This document shows positions 1 through 9,485 of a stretch of 64,000 nucleotides of DNA, one piece after another (position 1 is the first letter of the stretch; each line of letters opens with the position of its first letter). This DNA is from JBEKIK01 sp963838495. Lineage in GTDB: Bacteria; Planctomycetota; Planctomycetia; Pirellulales; Thermoguttaceae. Both the position numbers and the translations under genes were made by a program. The stretch covers positions 186,001 through 250,000 of the forward strand of contig CAWIRC010000004.1 of the NCBI GenBank assembly GCA_963838495.1, in the 5' to 3' direction. Under the pieces are notes generated by a model that ran no database searches, was not told where the DNA came from, and saw nothing but the letters and a program-made list of their open reading frames with translations.

Positions 1-249
1 TTGCTGACCGATCATCCCAAATATGAGAACATGGAACTGGTTTATATGGGAGTAATTCCCGCCGATCGGGGGCGACATTGGGGCGCGGACATCGCCCGCC
101 GTGCCCAATGGATCGCCCGGCAAGCGGGCCGGTCCAGGTTGGTATTGGCAGTCAACGCCTGCAATCGTCCGGCAATTGACATGTACGCGTCGGTAGGATT
201 TCGCACTTGGGATCGCCGCCGGGTTTATTATCATATTTTTTCCGGATAA
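1..249 (+). CDS. GNAT N-acetyltransferase, C-terminal part
   Basis: Cut by the left edge of the window, so the true start is outside. The remaining 82 residues carry the acetyl-CoA-binding loop of GNAT enzymes (an R-G-R-x-x-G-A version of the usual R/Q-x-x-G-x-G/A, about residues 23-29) and the closing N-x-x-A-x-x-M-Y-x-x-x-G-F motif (about residues 55-67). The family transfers an acetyl group from acetyl-CoA to an amine; the substrate cannot be told from this piece. It ends 600 bp before the dnaA-like gene and is not in an operon with it. Confidence 0.75.
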   Translation: MLTDHPKYENMELVYMGVIPADRGRHWGADIARRAQWIARQAGRSRLVLAVNACNRPAIDMYASVGFRTWDRRRVYYHIFSG

Positions 250-850
250 TCCGGCAATTTCATAGGGTGCGAGAAACGCACCGCCCGCTATAGATTGTGG
301 TGCGCTCGACGAGCCGTGCAAAAAAGACACTGAAAATACCCTTGTTCCTACGCTCCGCATGGGAATCATGCGGTTTTGTTGATATTTCCAAACCCGGCTT
401 TGTCGATTGCCATTTCTTTGCAGGCGGCAAGTCTATAAATGGAAATACCTTCAGCTTATTGATCACCTTTTCGCCAGGCGCTTGGCATGCTTGGCTTAAA
501 CAGTTTTTCCACGATCAAGGGGATGCAAATCCGGGATTAGAAATGTAAAATTTTTTGCTAGCAAGGCGGTTTTTTCCGGCGATTCCCCCTGGGGGGCCAG
601 GCGAGAAAAAAAATTTCGCCCGGAGACTCGGGGGGGCTTTGACATCGTTGCTAGCAAGGTTAGAATCAGTCTTCCGCGTGTTACAAAACAAAGAAACCAA
701 GGCGGCGTCTGCCGTTGCAGAAAGCGCCATTATCTCCGACGTCATTATTGTGGTAGGACGACTTTGAAAGTCGTCCTACTAATTTGGAAATCTAAGACAG
801 ATTTATTTGCGGACGGCTGGAAGATATCGCGCGCTAGGGACGAATAGGAA
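250..850. other. Intergenic region with repeats upstream of dnaA-like gene
   Basis: No convincing gene. It holds two copies of a 12-base word, TTGCTAGCAAGG, at 555-566 and 648-659; the first ten bases are a perfect palindrome, so these could be protein-binding sites. Between them are runs of A, C and G. A strong hairpin lies at 753-779. Only one sequence resembling a DnaA box (TTTTTCCACG near 506) was found, so I do not call an origin. Confidence 0.5.
753..779. repeat. Perfect palindrome, GTAGGACGACTTT arms
   Basis: A 13-base arm (753-765) is repeated as its exact reverse complement (767-779) around one base. It sits about 70 bases before the dnaA-like start and could be an intergenic repeat, a terminator-like hairpin or a binding site. 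It belongs in style to the other intergenic palindromes of this window. Confidence 0.8.
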
Positions 851-2299
851 GTGACCAGGGACGATATGGAGATCGTGTCGGCTTTGTGCAAGTCACTGGG
901 CGACAAGGTCGGACAAAAACGCTTTGATTTGTGGTTTGGCGCCAGCACGCGCATCGGCTATGACGGCCGGTCGCTGCGGATTGTGGCGCCCAACCAATGT
1001 TTCCGCGATTGGATATCCGGCAATTTCCGCCGCCAAATCGAGGAAGCCTGCATCGAAGTGTTGGGACATTGTCCGCCGATCGACTTCCACATCGAATCCA
1101 ACGCGGCAGACAATAAGGATCGACCGATGTCGGATTCCGCGAACGGCAAAAACCACTTTTCCACGGCATTTGCCTCGGGGCCGGGGCCGGCGATCATCCC
1201 CATGGCGCCGCACCAGGAGAATCCCCCCTCCAAAAAGCCCGAACCGGCCGCCGCTCAATCCGGGCGCAGATTCTCCGCGCTGGAAAGTTTCGTGCCCGGC
1301 CAATGCAACCGCCTGGCGCTGACCTCGGCCGAAATGGTCGTTCGCCAAATGGGCCAGTTCAGCCCCTTGTTATTTTTCGGACCGACCAGCGTGGGCAAAA
1401 CCCATTTGCTGGAAGGCATTTGGAGCGCCGCCCGAAAAAGCTCCCGCAATCTGTCGGCCGTGTATCTTTCGGCCGAGCAATTCACCAGCCATTTTCTCGA
1501 GGCCCTGCGCGGCAGCGGATTGCCCAGCTTTCGCCGCAAATACCGGGGCGTAGGACTGCTTATCATCGACGACCTGCAGTTTTTCGTGGGCAAACGCGCC
1601 ACCCAGATCGAGCTGCTGCATACTATCGACACGCTCATGCGCGAACGGCGGCAACTGGTCTTCGCCGCCGACCGCTCGCCCGCCGAACTGGCCGAATTGG
1701 GACCGGAGCTTACCACCCGCATGGCCAGCGGGATGGTATGCCGCGTCGAAAAGCCGGACTACGCGACTCGCCTGGGCATAGTGGCCCAACTGGCCCGGCA
1801 AATGAAATTGCACCTCCCGGCCGGGGTCCAGGAATATGTCGCCTCCAGGTTGATCAACCACGCCCGCGAACTCTCCGGCGCCCTGTGCCGCTTGCAAGCC
1901 ACAAGCGAGGCCATGGGCAAACCCATTACCCAGGCCATGGCCGAAGAGGCCCTGCGCGAGATGATTCACAACAGCACCCGCGCGGTCCACCTGGGCGACA
2001 TCGAAAAAGCCGTCTGCCAGACCTTCGGCCTGGATCCGCAAAGCCTGCAGGCCGACGACAAATCGAAAACCATCAGCCATCCGCGCATGCTGGCCATGTG
2101 GCTGGCCCGCAAGCATACCAGGGCGGCATTAAGCGAAATCGGCCGCTATTTCGGACGCCGCAGCCACAGCACCGTGGTCTCCGCGCAAAAACGCGTGGAC
2201 CGCTGGGTGGCCTGCGGGCGATCGATCGACGTGGCCGAGCGGGTCTGGGCAGTGGACGAGGCCATCCGCCTCGTAGAACGCCATCTGGCCGCCGGCTAA
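851..2299 (+). CDS. dnaA: Chromosomal replication initiator DnaA, divergent
   Basis: 482 residues from GTG; an ATG at 866 is an alternative start. Domain I covers about residues 5-85, followed by a low-complexity linker to about 135. The AAA+ core has Walker A G-P-T-S-V-G-K-T (177-184) and Walker B L-L-I-I-D-D (236-241). The C-terminal DNA-binding domain (about 377-460) ends with the helix-turn-helix R-R-S-H-S-T-V-V-S-A-Q-K-R (436-448), a variant of the DnaA signature that normally reads R-D-H-S-T-V. DnaA binds DnaA boxes and opens the origin. The sensor region (T-T-R-M-A-S-G-M-V) departs from the usual S-R-F-x-x-G-L. dnaN is not next door, so this could be a second or regulatory DnaA-like protein. 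Confidence 0.85.
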   Translation: MTRDDMEIVSALCKSLGDKVGQKRFDLWFGASTRIGYDGRSLRIVAPNQCFRDWISGNFRRQIEEACIEVLGHCPPIDFHIESNAADNKDRPMSDSANGKNHFSTAFASGPGPAIIPMAPHQENPPSKKPEPAAAQSGRRFSALESFVPGQCNRLALTSAEMVVRQMGQFSPLLFFGPTSVGKTHLLEGIWSAARKSSRNLSAVYLSAEQFTSHFLEALRGSGLPSFRRKYRGVGLLIIDDLQFFVGKRATQIELLHTIDTLMRERRQLVFAADRSPAELAELGPELTTRMASGMVCRVEKPDYATRLGIVAQLARQMKLHLPAGVQEYVASRLINHARELSGALCRLQATSEAMGKPITQAMAEEALREMIHNSTRAVHLGDIEKAVCQTFGLDPQSLQADDKSKTISHPRMLAMWLARKHTRAALSEIGRYFGRRSHSTVVSAQKRVDRWVACGRSIDVAERVWAVDEAIRLVERHLAAG

Positions 2300-2383
2300 G
2301 GCAATCTAACAAAACTTCCGCTCATTTATCCGATAAAAATCAATCGCGGTTTCGCAACGCGCCTTCCTATTTTTTTACCTATA

Positions 2384-2413
2384 TTGACAACATATAGCGT
2401 CACCTTAGATAAT
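2384..2413 (+). promoter_or_regulatory. Sigma-70-like promoter
   Basis: TTGACA at 2384-2389 and GATAAT at 2408-2413 with an 18-base spacer. It lies about 80 bases before the ATG of the secreted protein at 2491, in an AT-rich stretch after the dnaA-like gene. Confidence 0.6.
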
Positions 2414-2490
2414 ACCCCCAGTGCCAATGTATGAATATAATTCAATAAGTCAAAAAATAGCGCAACCTCAATAAAGGAAAGGACGATGTA

Positions 2491-3246
2491 ATGAAGCGAT
2501 TCGCACTAATAACCGCTTTGGTATTTTGTTTTGCCGGCTCCGGTTTGCTTAACGCTCAGGAAAAAAATGATCAGGATAAAACGGCGCCTGCCGCCCAGAA
2601 AGCCGCTGATGAAAAGGCCAAAGATGCCAAGAAAGATGAAAGCAAATCGAAACTTGCCGGCAAGTGGGAAGGGAAAATCACCCGCCAAGACGGCCAGGAA
2701 ATGAAACTGACTTTTACCTTCAAGGTAGATGGCGATAAACTGTCCGGCACGGTCCAGTCGCCCAGGGGCGAGTTGGAGATCAAGGAAGGCAAGCTGAAAG
2801 GCGATGAACTCGCCTTTAACGTCGAAATCGGCGACAGCACCATCGATTACCAGGGCAAGCTTTCAGACGGCAAAATCAAGATGAAATCCAAAGGGCCGAT
2901 GGGCGAAAGGGAGTTCACCCTTTCCCGCGCGGTCGACGTCAACGGCCGCTGGCTGTGCAAATTCGATACGCCAAACGGCGAAACAGTGGAACTCACTTTC
3001 ACCTTCAAGGTCGATGGCGACAAGCTCACCGGCAAGGTCGAATCGCCCATGGGTGAAATTGAAATCACCAACGGCAAGGTCAAGGGCGACGAGTTCTCCT
3101 TCGACGTTGACGTGGGCGGCACCATCATAGGCCACGATTGCAAAATCTCCGGCGACGAAATCAAAATGAAAATCAAGGGCTTTGGCGGGGAAGATGAATC
3201 GGCCCCGGCAAGGGAATTCACCCTAAAACGCTCCCCGGCGAAATAA
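2491..3246 (+). CDS. Secreted protein with two copies of a beta-rich domain
   Basis: 251 residues. The start follows a good ribosome binding site (AGGAAAGGA). A signal peptide covers about residues 1-22, ending A-Q. A lysine/alanine-rich linker (23-50) precedes two homologous units of about 95 residues (about 52-147 and 152-248). Each has a W-x-(G/C)-K start, then L-T-F-T-F-K-V-D-G-D-K-L-(S/T)-G, then a G-x-(L/K)-(K)-G-D-E repeat. The pattern suggests two lipocalin-like or small beta-barrel domains. I do not recognise a named family and no catalytic motif is visible. It has its own promoter at 2384-2413. Confidence 0.8.
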   Translation: MKRFALITALVFCFAGSGLLNAQEKNDQDKTAPAAQKAADEKAKDAKKDESKSKLAGKWEGKITRQDGQEMKLTFTFKVDGDKLSGTVQSPRGELEIKEGKLKGDELAFNVEIGDSTIDYQGKLSDGKIKMKSKGPMGEREFTLSRAVDVNGRWLCKFDTPNGETVELTFTFKVDGDKLTGKVESPMGEIEITNGKVKGDEFSFDVDVGGTIIGHDCKISGDEIKMKIKGFGGEDESAPAREFTLKRSPAK

Positions 3247-3247
3247 A

Positions 3248-4713
3248 TTGTCATTAGTGCATGCATCTCAATCTACCGCGTATTTTAAGGATAAAATTAA
3301 AGCGGCCATGGAATCGGTTCGGTTCTCCTGTGTGATCGACGACAATCCGCTCTTCAAAATGCAGGCCTTGAACTGGTTAAGGACGCTCATCGCCAGTCGC
3401 TCGGCCCGTTCCGAAGAGATCGTGGTTCATCTAATTGGCGACAAAGATCGGGCATACCGCGGCACGCTGGATCGCTTCGGAATTGCAGTTCGCACCATCG
3501 AGCCCTTCGGAACCGGGCGAGGCCGCTTATTGCAATAAGCTCATGCAACTTGATTGTCCCGAATTGCGGAACGCCGGTTGCACGGTGCTGTGCGATACCG
3601 ACCTCGCCGTGGCCGGCGACATCCGGCCGTGGATTAATGTCGATGCCATTCGCGCCAAGGTCGTCGACGTTCCCAACCCGCCGCTGGCCGCGCTTAAAAG
3701 CCTGTATGCGGCCACGGGATTGCCGGCCAGGCCGCGAAAAGTCAAAACGTCTTTTAACCGGGGAAAAACCTTCGAGACCAATTGCAACAGGGGCCTGTAT
3801 ATTATTCCCGCGCAGTGGTTTGAAAAACTGGCCGAGGCCTGGACCAGGTGGGCGCGGTTCGCCTTGGAAAGGGGCGATTTGCTCGGACCGTACCTGAAGC
3901 ACTCGGATCAAATCGGCTTTTGTTTTGCCATGCTCGAACTCGGCCTTCCTTTTCAGCCCTTGCCCGATGAGCTTAACTTTCCCACGCACCTGTCGCCGGA
4001 GAGCTATTCAACTTCCGATGCGATCGAGCCGCTAGTGCTGCATTATCACCGGCGCATGGATCAAAGCGGTTTTCTGCTGCCTGTGGGAAAAGCGGGCGTG
4101 GATGTGGCCATTAATAAAGTCAACGACGTTATCCGCCGATACCGGCACGATCAATACGACATCCTCACGTTTTGGGATTATCGATACGCCCGGCACCCGG
4201 ACCTCGGCTCCGGCTTGGGTTCGCGCGGAGATGCCCTGGCCTATCGAAAAGAGCTGCTTTATCCGCTTGTCTCGCAGTTCGCCGAAAAGGAGATTGGACG
4301 TTGGCTGCGGCGATTTGGAAGTCATGGCCGGGGCCGATGCAAAGCACTACACCGGCCTGGACATCAGCGCCCAAGCCATTTCGATTGCCCGGAGCAAACG
4401 CCCGGATTGGTCTTTTATAACCGGGAAAATAACGGCAGTCGAAGGAAAGACTTACGATCTAGTCCTTTGCGGGTGCGTGCTAATCCACATTTCCGATCGC
4501 GACGACTACCTGGATCACGTCCGCCGCCTGGTCGATGCCTGCCGGGATATGCTGATCATCGAGGCTTACAACAATGTCCCCACTTTTACGTCCGAGATCA
4601 CCTTTTATCACGAACCGATCACTGAAACGCTGGCCCGGGATTCACGCATCGGTGAAATCAAGATAATAGGATCGTATCGGGATATCGACGTTGTTCTGGC
4701 TCGCCGTAAATAG
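3248..4713 (+). pseudogene. Glycosyltransferase-like / SAM methyltransferase fusion, two frameshifts
   Basis: Three overlapping reading frames join into one protein of about 485 residues. The first frame (TTG 3248 to about 3515) and second (about 3516 to 4290) form a domain resembling nucleotide-diphospho-sugar transferases: an early V-I-D-D-N-P, a V-L-C-D-T-D-L-A metal-binding-like acidic motif and later conserved aromatic stretches. The third frame (about 4290-4713) is a class I SAM methyltransferase with L-D-V-G-C-G-D-L-E-V as motif I and Y-T-G-L-D-I-S as motif II. The first shift is at a GGG around 3515-3517; the second near 4290. It begins two bases after the previous stop. The shifts may be sequencing errors. 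The substrate is unknown; a role in cell-surface glycan synthesis is only a guess. An ATG at 3309 is another possible start. Confidence 0.6.
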
Positions 4714-4740
4714 ATCCCGCCCGATGGACGATCGTAAAAC

Positions 4741-5900
4741 TTAGCGCACACGATTCATGTAGCGCAGGAACTCGGTGTCCAGCTTTTTGATACCGCCGAA
4801 GGCCTCTTGAAATTCTTTCAGCCGGGTCTCGGGCGAATCGCGGAGCAGGGGCTTTTTCTGGGAAAGCATCCTGAGATAAGAGATATATTCCTTGGGATGT
4901 TGCCTGATGAGAAAATACGTCAACGCCCAGGCCTCGGCGTACGCGTCCAGGCTTTGTTTCACCTCATGCAGGCGCTTGTCGCTTGCAATGAGCGTTTGCA
5001 GCGAATCGGGTGGCCGGCGGGCGAGATAATCCTGGAATCGTTCCAGGCGCACCCGGTTCACGACCCCAATCCCGCTCCAGCCTTCCTTTTTGCCGTTCAG
5101 GTCTGGCGTTTCGAAATACATCGCGATCCCTTCGCTGAACCACACCGGACAATCGCTCAACCGGGTGTGCAGCCCGCAATTAAAAGCGATCTGATGAGTC
5201 GCTTCATGCACGATGGTCGAGACGGTTTGCAGGGCGTCGGGCTGGGCCAGGATTTGGCTGATCTGCGCGCCGTGCTCAGGCTCACCGAAGGCCGGCCGGC
5301 CAAGGCCGTCCCGGTCAAATCGTACATCGTCATGCGGTTGGTTTCCAGGTTGAAATAGCCGACGATCGATTCGCCAGCCTCGCCCAAGTCGGGCCGGGAA
5401 TATTTCAAGTACGCCTGCTTGTCGGCAAAAATAATCGCTACCAGCGGAAACTCCGGCTTGTCAAGCTCGAAACCCCGCGGCGCCTGCGACCAATAATTCG
5501 TAAAGGCCATGTACAGCCGCTCGAAAAGCAATCCGCACCACTGGGCATAGGCCCTGGTCGTGTCGTAACAAATCAGGTAATGCCTGGTGTTCAAGACCTC
5601 GAACGTCTTGGGCAAATCGGCCAGCAGGCGCTTGGCCATTTCATCACGCGAAAAGGGCTCGAAAGGCTCGTCGTCGCTGGTGCGCTTGACCAACTCGTCC
5701 GGCTGTATGGCCCAGATCACGCCGTCCCGGCCCAAGAGCAACAGCCCGCCGTCTTCGGCCGTTATCAATACCCGCCCGCTCTCAGTCATCTCCCGGCCCT
5801 TGTGCCGGAAAGTAATTTGATCCATGCCCTGGGCTGCGGCAGTCCAGCCAAGAAAAATAATCAAACCAAGTAAAGTCCAGCAGATATTCATTGCTCTCAT
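4741..5900 (-). pseudogene. DUF1570 putative HExxH peptidase, secreted, one frameshift
   Basis: Two frames join near 5285 to give about 386 residues. The N-terminus has a signal peptide (about residues 4-25, ending A-A-A-Q-G). The second part contains V-H-E-A-T-H-Q-I-A, a classic HExxH zinc motif, and further on W-F-S-E-G-I-A-M-Y, where the glutamate would be the third zinc ligand of a gluzincin fold. This pattern and length match the planctomycete DUF1570 family. A peptidase role is inferred from the motif; no substrate is known. The gene stands alone, convergent with the fusion gene at 3248-4713, and is followed upstream by a cluster of short palindromes. Confidence 0.75.
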
Positions 5901-5928
5901 CTATTCATTATACATAAATAACCTAGCA

Positions 5929-6000
5929 GGCACACTCCGAAAAGTAGAAGGCACACTCCGTGTGCCGTCAGCGTAATGTAGCAGGCACACTCCGTGTGCC
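5929..6000. repeat. REP-like palindrome GGCACACTCCGTGTGCC, two copies and a partial
   Basis: Full copies at 5950-5966 and 5984-6000, and a broken copy at 5929-5938, each led in by 'tag(c/a)a'. The same unit recurs inverted at 16551-16567 (with GCG in place of TGT at the centre) and as a degenerate copy near 50990-51014. They are intergenic only. Confidence 0.85.
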
Positions 6001-6035
6001 GTTGTGAACCATTATGATTCTCCCGATTTTTCCGG

Positions 6036-7610
6036 TTATTTCGTGCAAATAATTCGGGGCGCCATGTGAAATGCCGCCCAGGCCAAAGCGGCGAATATGA
6101 GAATCATCGCCAGGCAGATGCCGGCCACCTGGTCCTCCACGCCATAGTGCAAAAGGCCGAAGATGCGGATGGAAAGGGTCGTCACTCCGGGCGGCACGAC
6201 AAGAATGCCGGCCGCCAAATCGCCCAACGATATCGCCAAGGCCGCCAGCCAGGCCACGGCCGCCGCCGGCCAACGCATGGGCAAGGCGATCCGCCACAAA
6301 CGCGTAATCGGCCCGGCGCCGTCGATCATCGCGCTTTCCAATAATTCCTTGGGCACGGTCTGCAATGCGTGCCACATTATCAGAGTGGCAATCGGCAGGC
6401 TGCGCAGATAAACCGCCAGCCACGGGGCGAGAATCGAATGATCGTACAGCCAAACCAGTCCCGGCACCTCCGGCCGGTTCAACAGGCGGATGATGACGAT
6501 GCCAAGGATCGGCCCGGGCAGGGCCAGGAGCACAGCAATGATTGATATTATTATTGCAAATTTAAAATTGCAAATTGCAAAATGCATATTGCTCATAAAG
6601 CCGCGACGGGCACCAATCGAAGATTGGTCGGTCGCGCTTTGTGGAATGCTTCTTCTGCACTCCAAGCCAACGGAACCGCCGTTAGTACCGCGGCCGTGGC
6701 CGATAACATGCCGATCAAAAAGGACCAGCCCAATTCACGGCGAAAATTGCCGGGCGCGGCGCAAATCATTTGCAGGCACTTGCTTGGGGAAAAAGATCGA
6801 ATCCGCCCGGCTTCACTTTGTGTCACCACGACTCCGGCCTTGTACATCAGGCTTCCCAAAGGCACGCCCACCAAGAGCAAAAACAACAATATCGCCGCTA
6901 AAAGATAAAGGTATTTCCATCGGCCCAGTCTAAAGGTCCAACTTCGCCGCAAACCGAGCGGCCTGCGCCGGGCGACAGACCGAAGCACAGCACCCAAGCA
7001 CCGATTATAAGCAATGCCGTAAGCGTCACGCCCAGCATGATCGAGGGCGATGCGGCATCCAATTCCGAGGCCGTGGCGGCGGCCTGGGTGTAAACTTCCT
7101 CGGCATACGTGCGGATGCTGAACAGGTCGGTCACGGTCATTTCGCCGGCCGTTATAACCGCCGTCCAGACAGCGGCCATGCCCACTGCCGGCAGCGCCCG
7201 CGCAGTGAAACCCGGAAAAAAACCTGCCTTGCCGACCCGTCCAGCAATGCCTGCTCTTCCAGTTCCGGCTCGATCAACTTGAATCCTATGCCCACAATGC
7301 CCACGACCCAAGGCAGGGCCGCCATGCTGTGGATCCAGATCGCCCCGCGCCAGCCCGCAAGCCATGCCGAGGTGTGTGCCGCCAAGGTGAACCAGCCCTG
7401 GTCGCCGAACCCCGCCTGCCAGGCCCCGGCCTGCAAATACAAGGGCACAAAGATCATCACGCCCAAAAGAGCCAAGAAAAACTTCCGGCCAGGCAAATCC
7501 GTGCGCCAAAGCAGCCAGGCCAGCAGCGTTCCCAACGGCACGCTTATAGCGCACACCGTCCCGGAAAGAAGCAAAGTGTTCCAAAGAAGAGAAAAAGTGC
7601 GTGCATCCAC
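6036..7610 (-). pseudogene. ABC transporter permease, double-domain FbpB/ThiP type, frameshifted
   Basis: Starting at ATG 7610, four reading-frame segments join to about 520 residues, the usual length of iron(III)/thiamine-type permeases with two fused BPD_transp_1 domains and about 12 membrane segments. The first half carries an EAA-loop (E-L-E-E-Q-A-L-L-D-G-S-A, near 7240). The second half has a better one (E-L-L-E-S-A-M-I-D-G-A-G, near 6330). Both loops contact the ATPase. Frame changes lie near 7200, 6960 and 6600. At the last one an AT-rich simple repeat (6552-6596) seems inserted between two membrane segments. No binding-protein or ATPase gene is adjacent, so the substrate is unknown. 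Unlike the single-base shifts elsewhere, the insertion argues for genuine decay. Confidence 0.7.
6552..6596. repeat. AT-rich simple repeat inside the ABC permease gene
   Basis: Tandem variants of 'ttgcaaatt' / 'aaattgcaa' interrupt the permease reading frame between two conserved segments. Such words are typical of intergenic DNA, not of this gene family. The insertion adds an unexpected hydrophobic stretch and coincides with a frame change. Confidence 0.6.
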
Positions 7611-7618
7611 AGTTTAGC

Positions 7619-7762
7619 CCGGTCGCTTGCGACCGGAGTTTCTGGTAAATCAATTATGGAAACTAAAAGTTTAATGAATTGCGAAACCGCGGGCATTAAC
7701 ACTTATTTATAGTTATAGTGCGAGATAAAGCCGCGACCAAAACCCCCGGTGTATTCACCGGG
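7619..7762. repeat. Two intergenic palindromes
   Basis: CCGGTCGC-TT-GCGACCGG at 7619-7636, followed by AGTTTCT, and CCCGGTG-TATT-CACCGGG at 7745-7762, followed by CTAAATAT. Each has relatives elsewhere: the first at 61837-61854, the second at 35805-35822 and 49060-49080, with the trailing sequence also conserved. The second lies at the 3' end of the SPFH gene and could also act as a weak terminator. Confidence 0.8.
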
Positions 7763-7775
7763 CTAAATATGATCC

Positions 7776-9140
7776 TTAGTTCTCGTCCGTGCCGAGGAGT
7801 TTTTGCTCGACCTGGTCGGCCTGCCAGGCGATGGCGGCTAGCACTTTGCTTACTTCCAAGGCGCTGATCGTATCGGCCGGCTGGTTGGTTTGGAGCACGA
7901 CCATTTGCTTGCCTGCGATGTCTTTAACGGCAAAGGCTCCGTGAATGGTGGAGGTATTGTATTGCAGCAAGGCGGCGGCGTTTTTTTCCAAAAACGGCCC
8001 GCAAACGGACCAGTAATTGACGATCGCGTTGCCTTCTGCGTCTTTTTGGCCGAAATCGACGGTCACGCGTTGTTTACGCAGGGGGCCGACAGGGATGGTA
8101 ATTTGCATACTGTCGCCGGATTCTTCGATTTTATATCCGGCGGCTGTGGCCACGGTGCGCACCACGGCTTTGGGATCGGCCACGGCGGCTTGCAGGTTGG
8201 CGAAATTTGGTCCCACTGCCATTCCAGCGGTGGCGCCGGCAGCGCCCGCTTGTGCAGGGGCCGGTCCAGCGGTGGAAACGCCGCCGCCGGCCATGGCCTC
8301 TCGGATCAAGCCCGGCATCATCATGCCGAAACCCGCCCCCATGCCCATGCCCAATGCGCCCTGTCCCAGCCCGGCTCCGCCGCCGCTTTGCTCGGCCATT
8401 TTGGCCATGCTGTTGGCGGCTTGGAACTTGAGAAACGCGTTCAGATCGCCCACCGCGCCCATGGAGCTGCGGGCGTCGATGGCCTTTTGCACCTCCTCGG
8501 GCGGAGTGATGGCGTTGATGAAAAAGTCGACCAATTCCAGGCCGTATTTGTCGAATTCCTGGGTGACCTTAATTTTAGTTTGGCCGGCGAGTTCGTCGTA
8601 ATGGCCCGGCAGGTCCAGGACCCCGCTTTTCAAGGCCCCTAAAATATCGGCCAGGCGGGAGACGATCAAATCGCGGAAAAACGAGGTCGCCGCGTCGGTG
8701 GTGTATTTCCCCTGTGTGCCGACCAAGGTATTAACCAAAAGCGAGGAATCTTTTACGCGGAACGAATATTTCCCAAACCCCCGCAGCCGGACCATGCCGA
8801 AATCCTGATCTCGGAACGAGATCGGCTGCATCGTGCCCCATTTTTGATCCAGGAACGTCTGCTTGCCGATGAAATAGACCTGGGCTTGGAATGGCGATTG
8901 TTCCCAGGGAATGGTCAGCAGCCGGGTAAGGATGGGCACATTGGCCGTAACCAAGGTATGCCTGCCCGGCCCGAACACGTCGAGGGCCTTGCCGCCGCGG
9001 AAAAATACCGCCTCCTGGTTTTCCTGGACGATCAGTTGCGCCCCGATCTTGATGTCGGCCGATCCATCGGGCGGAATTCGTTCGACCAGCGATTTGTTCT
9101 CCTTATCGAAGAACTGGATGACTTCCAATCGAATGCCCAT
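7776..9140 (-). CDS. SPFH-domain protein with C-terminal chaperone-like domain
   Basis: 454 residues with GGAG eight bases before the ATG. Residues about 15-245 match the bacterial SPFH/virion-core-like family: a short beta-rich start, then the band-7 fold ending in V-D-F-F-I-N-A-I-T-P-P-E-E-V. Residues 265-330 are a glycine/methionine/alanine-rich linker. Residues about 330-450 form an alpha/beta domain with a pattern like YbjN or type III secretion chaperones (K-I-E-E-S-G-D-S-M-Q-I-T-I-P-V, then V-N-Y-W-S-V-C-G-P-F). Many relatives end instead in zinc ribbons. No membrane segment is present, so it is probably a peripheral scaffold at membranes. The gene stands alone. Assignment of the second domain is tentative. 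Confidence 0.75.
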   Translation of the reverse strand: MGIRLEVIQFFDKENKSLVERIPPDGSADIKIGAQLIVQENQEAVFFRGGKALDVFGPGRHTLVTANVPILTRLLTIPWEQSPFQAQVYFIGKQTFLDQKWGTMQPISFRDQDFGMVRLRGFGKYSFRVKDSSLLVNTLVGTQGKYTTDAATSFFRDLIVSRLADILGALKSGVLDLPGHYDELAGQTKIKVTQEFDKYGLELVDFFINAITPPEEVQKAIDARSSMGAVGDLNAFLKFQAANSMAKMAEQSGGGAGLGQGALGMGMGAGFGMMMPGLIREAMAGGGVSTAGPAPAQAGAAGATAGMAVGPNFANLQAAVADPKAVVRTVATAAGYKIEESGDSMQITIPVGPLRKQRVTVDFGQKDAEGNAIVNYWSVCGPFLEKNAAALLQYNTSTIHGAFAVKDIAGKQMVVLQTNQPADTISALEVSKVLAAIAWQADQVEQKLLGTDEN

Positions 9141-9485
9141 GATATATCTCCGGATATATGAGTTATCAGTTGTCAGTTTTCAGTTATTAGCGGACCTTGC
9201 GAAACCGCAAGCGGTTTCAACACATCTAGCATAGCGAACCATGGCGCACGGGGGAAGCAAGGATTAGCGGGCCGCTAAAGTTTCTTCGCCTAAAAAGCGG
9301 GCCTATTGGTCAATGAGGGCCATTCGTTGCATGTTTTTGAATTTACCGTTGGGGGGGTTTTCCCAGTATCTTAATCCGCCCATTTTAACGCAATTCCTGG
9401 AATGATTCATCTTGGCCTAAATTAGCGACGATGGTATAGTCCCGTCCCGTTTGGCTTTTCTGTACTGCAATCGCACGTGGACTTT
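9141..9485. other. Intergenic region with simple repeat and palindrome
   Basis: Holds 'gttatcagttgtcagttttcag' type repeats at about 9161-9187 and the palindrome GAAACCGCAAGCGGTTTC at 9201-9218, also seen at 11590-11607 with centre TT in place of AA and, degenerate, at 15605-15621. No gene is seen. Confidence 0.7.

Noticed and set aside
250..850. Replication origin upstream of the dnaA-like gene
   Set aside because: Only one poor DnaA-box-like sequence, no AT-rich unwinding region next to box clusters, and no dnaN or gidA neighbours.
5929..6000. CRISPR-like array
   Set aside because: Two and a half palindromic units with spacers of unequal, non-unique style and no cas gene; the same unit occurs singly elsewhere.
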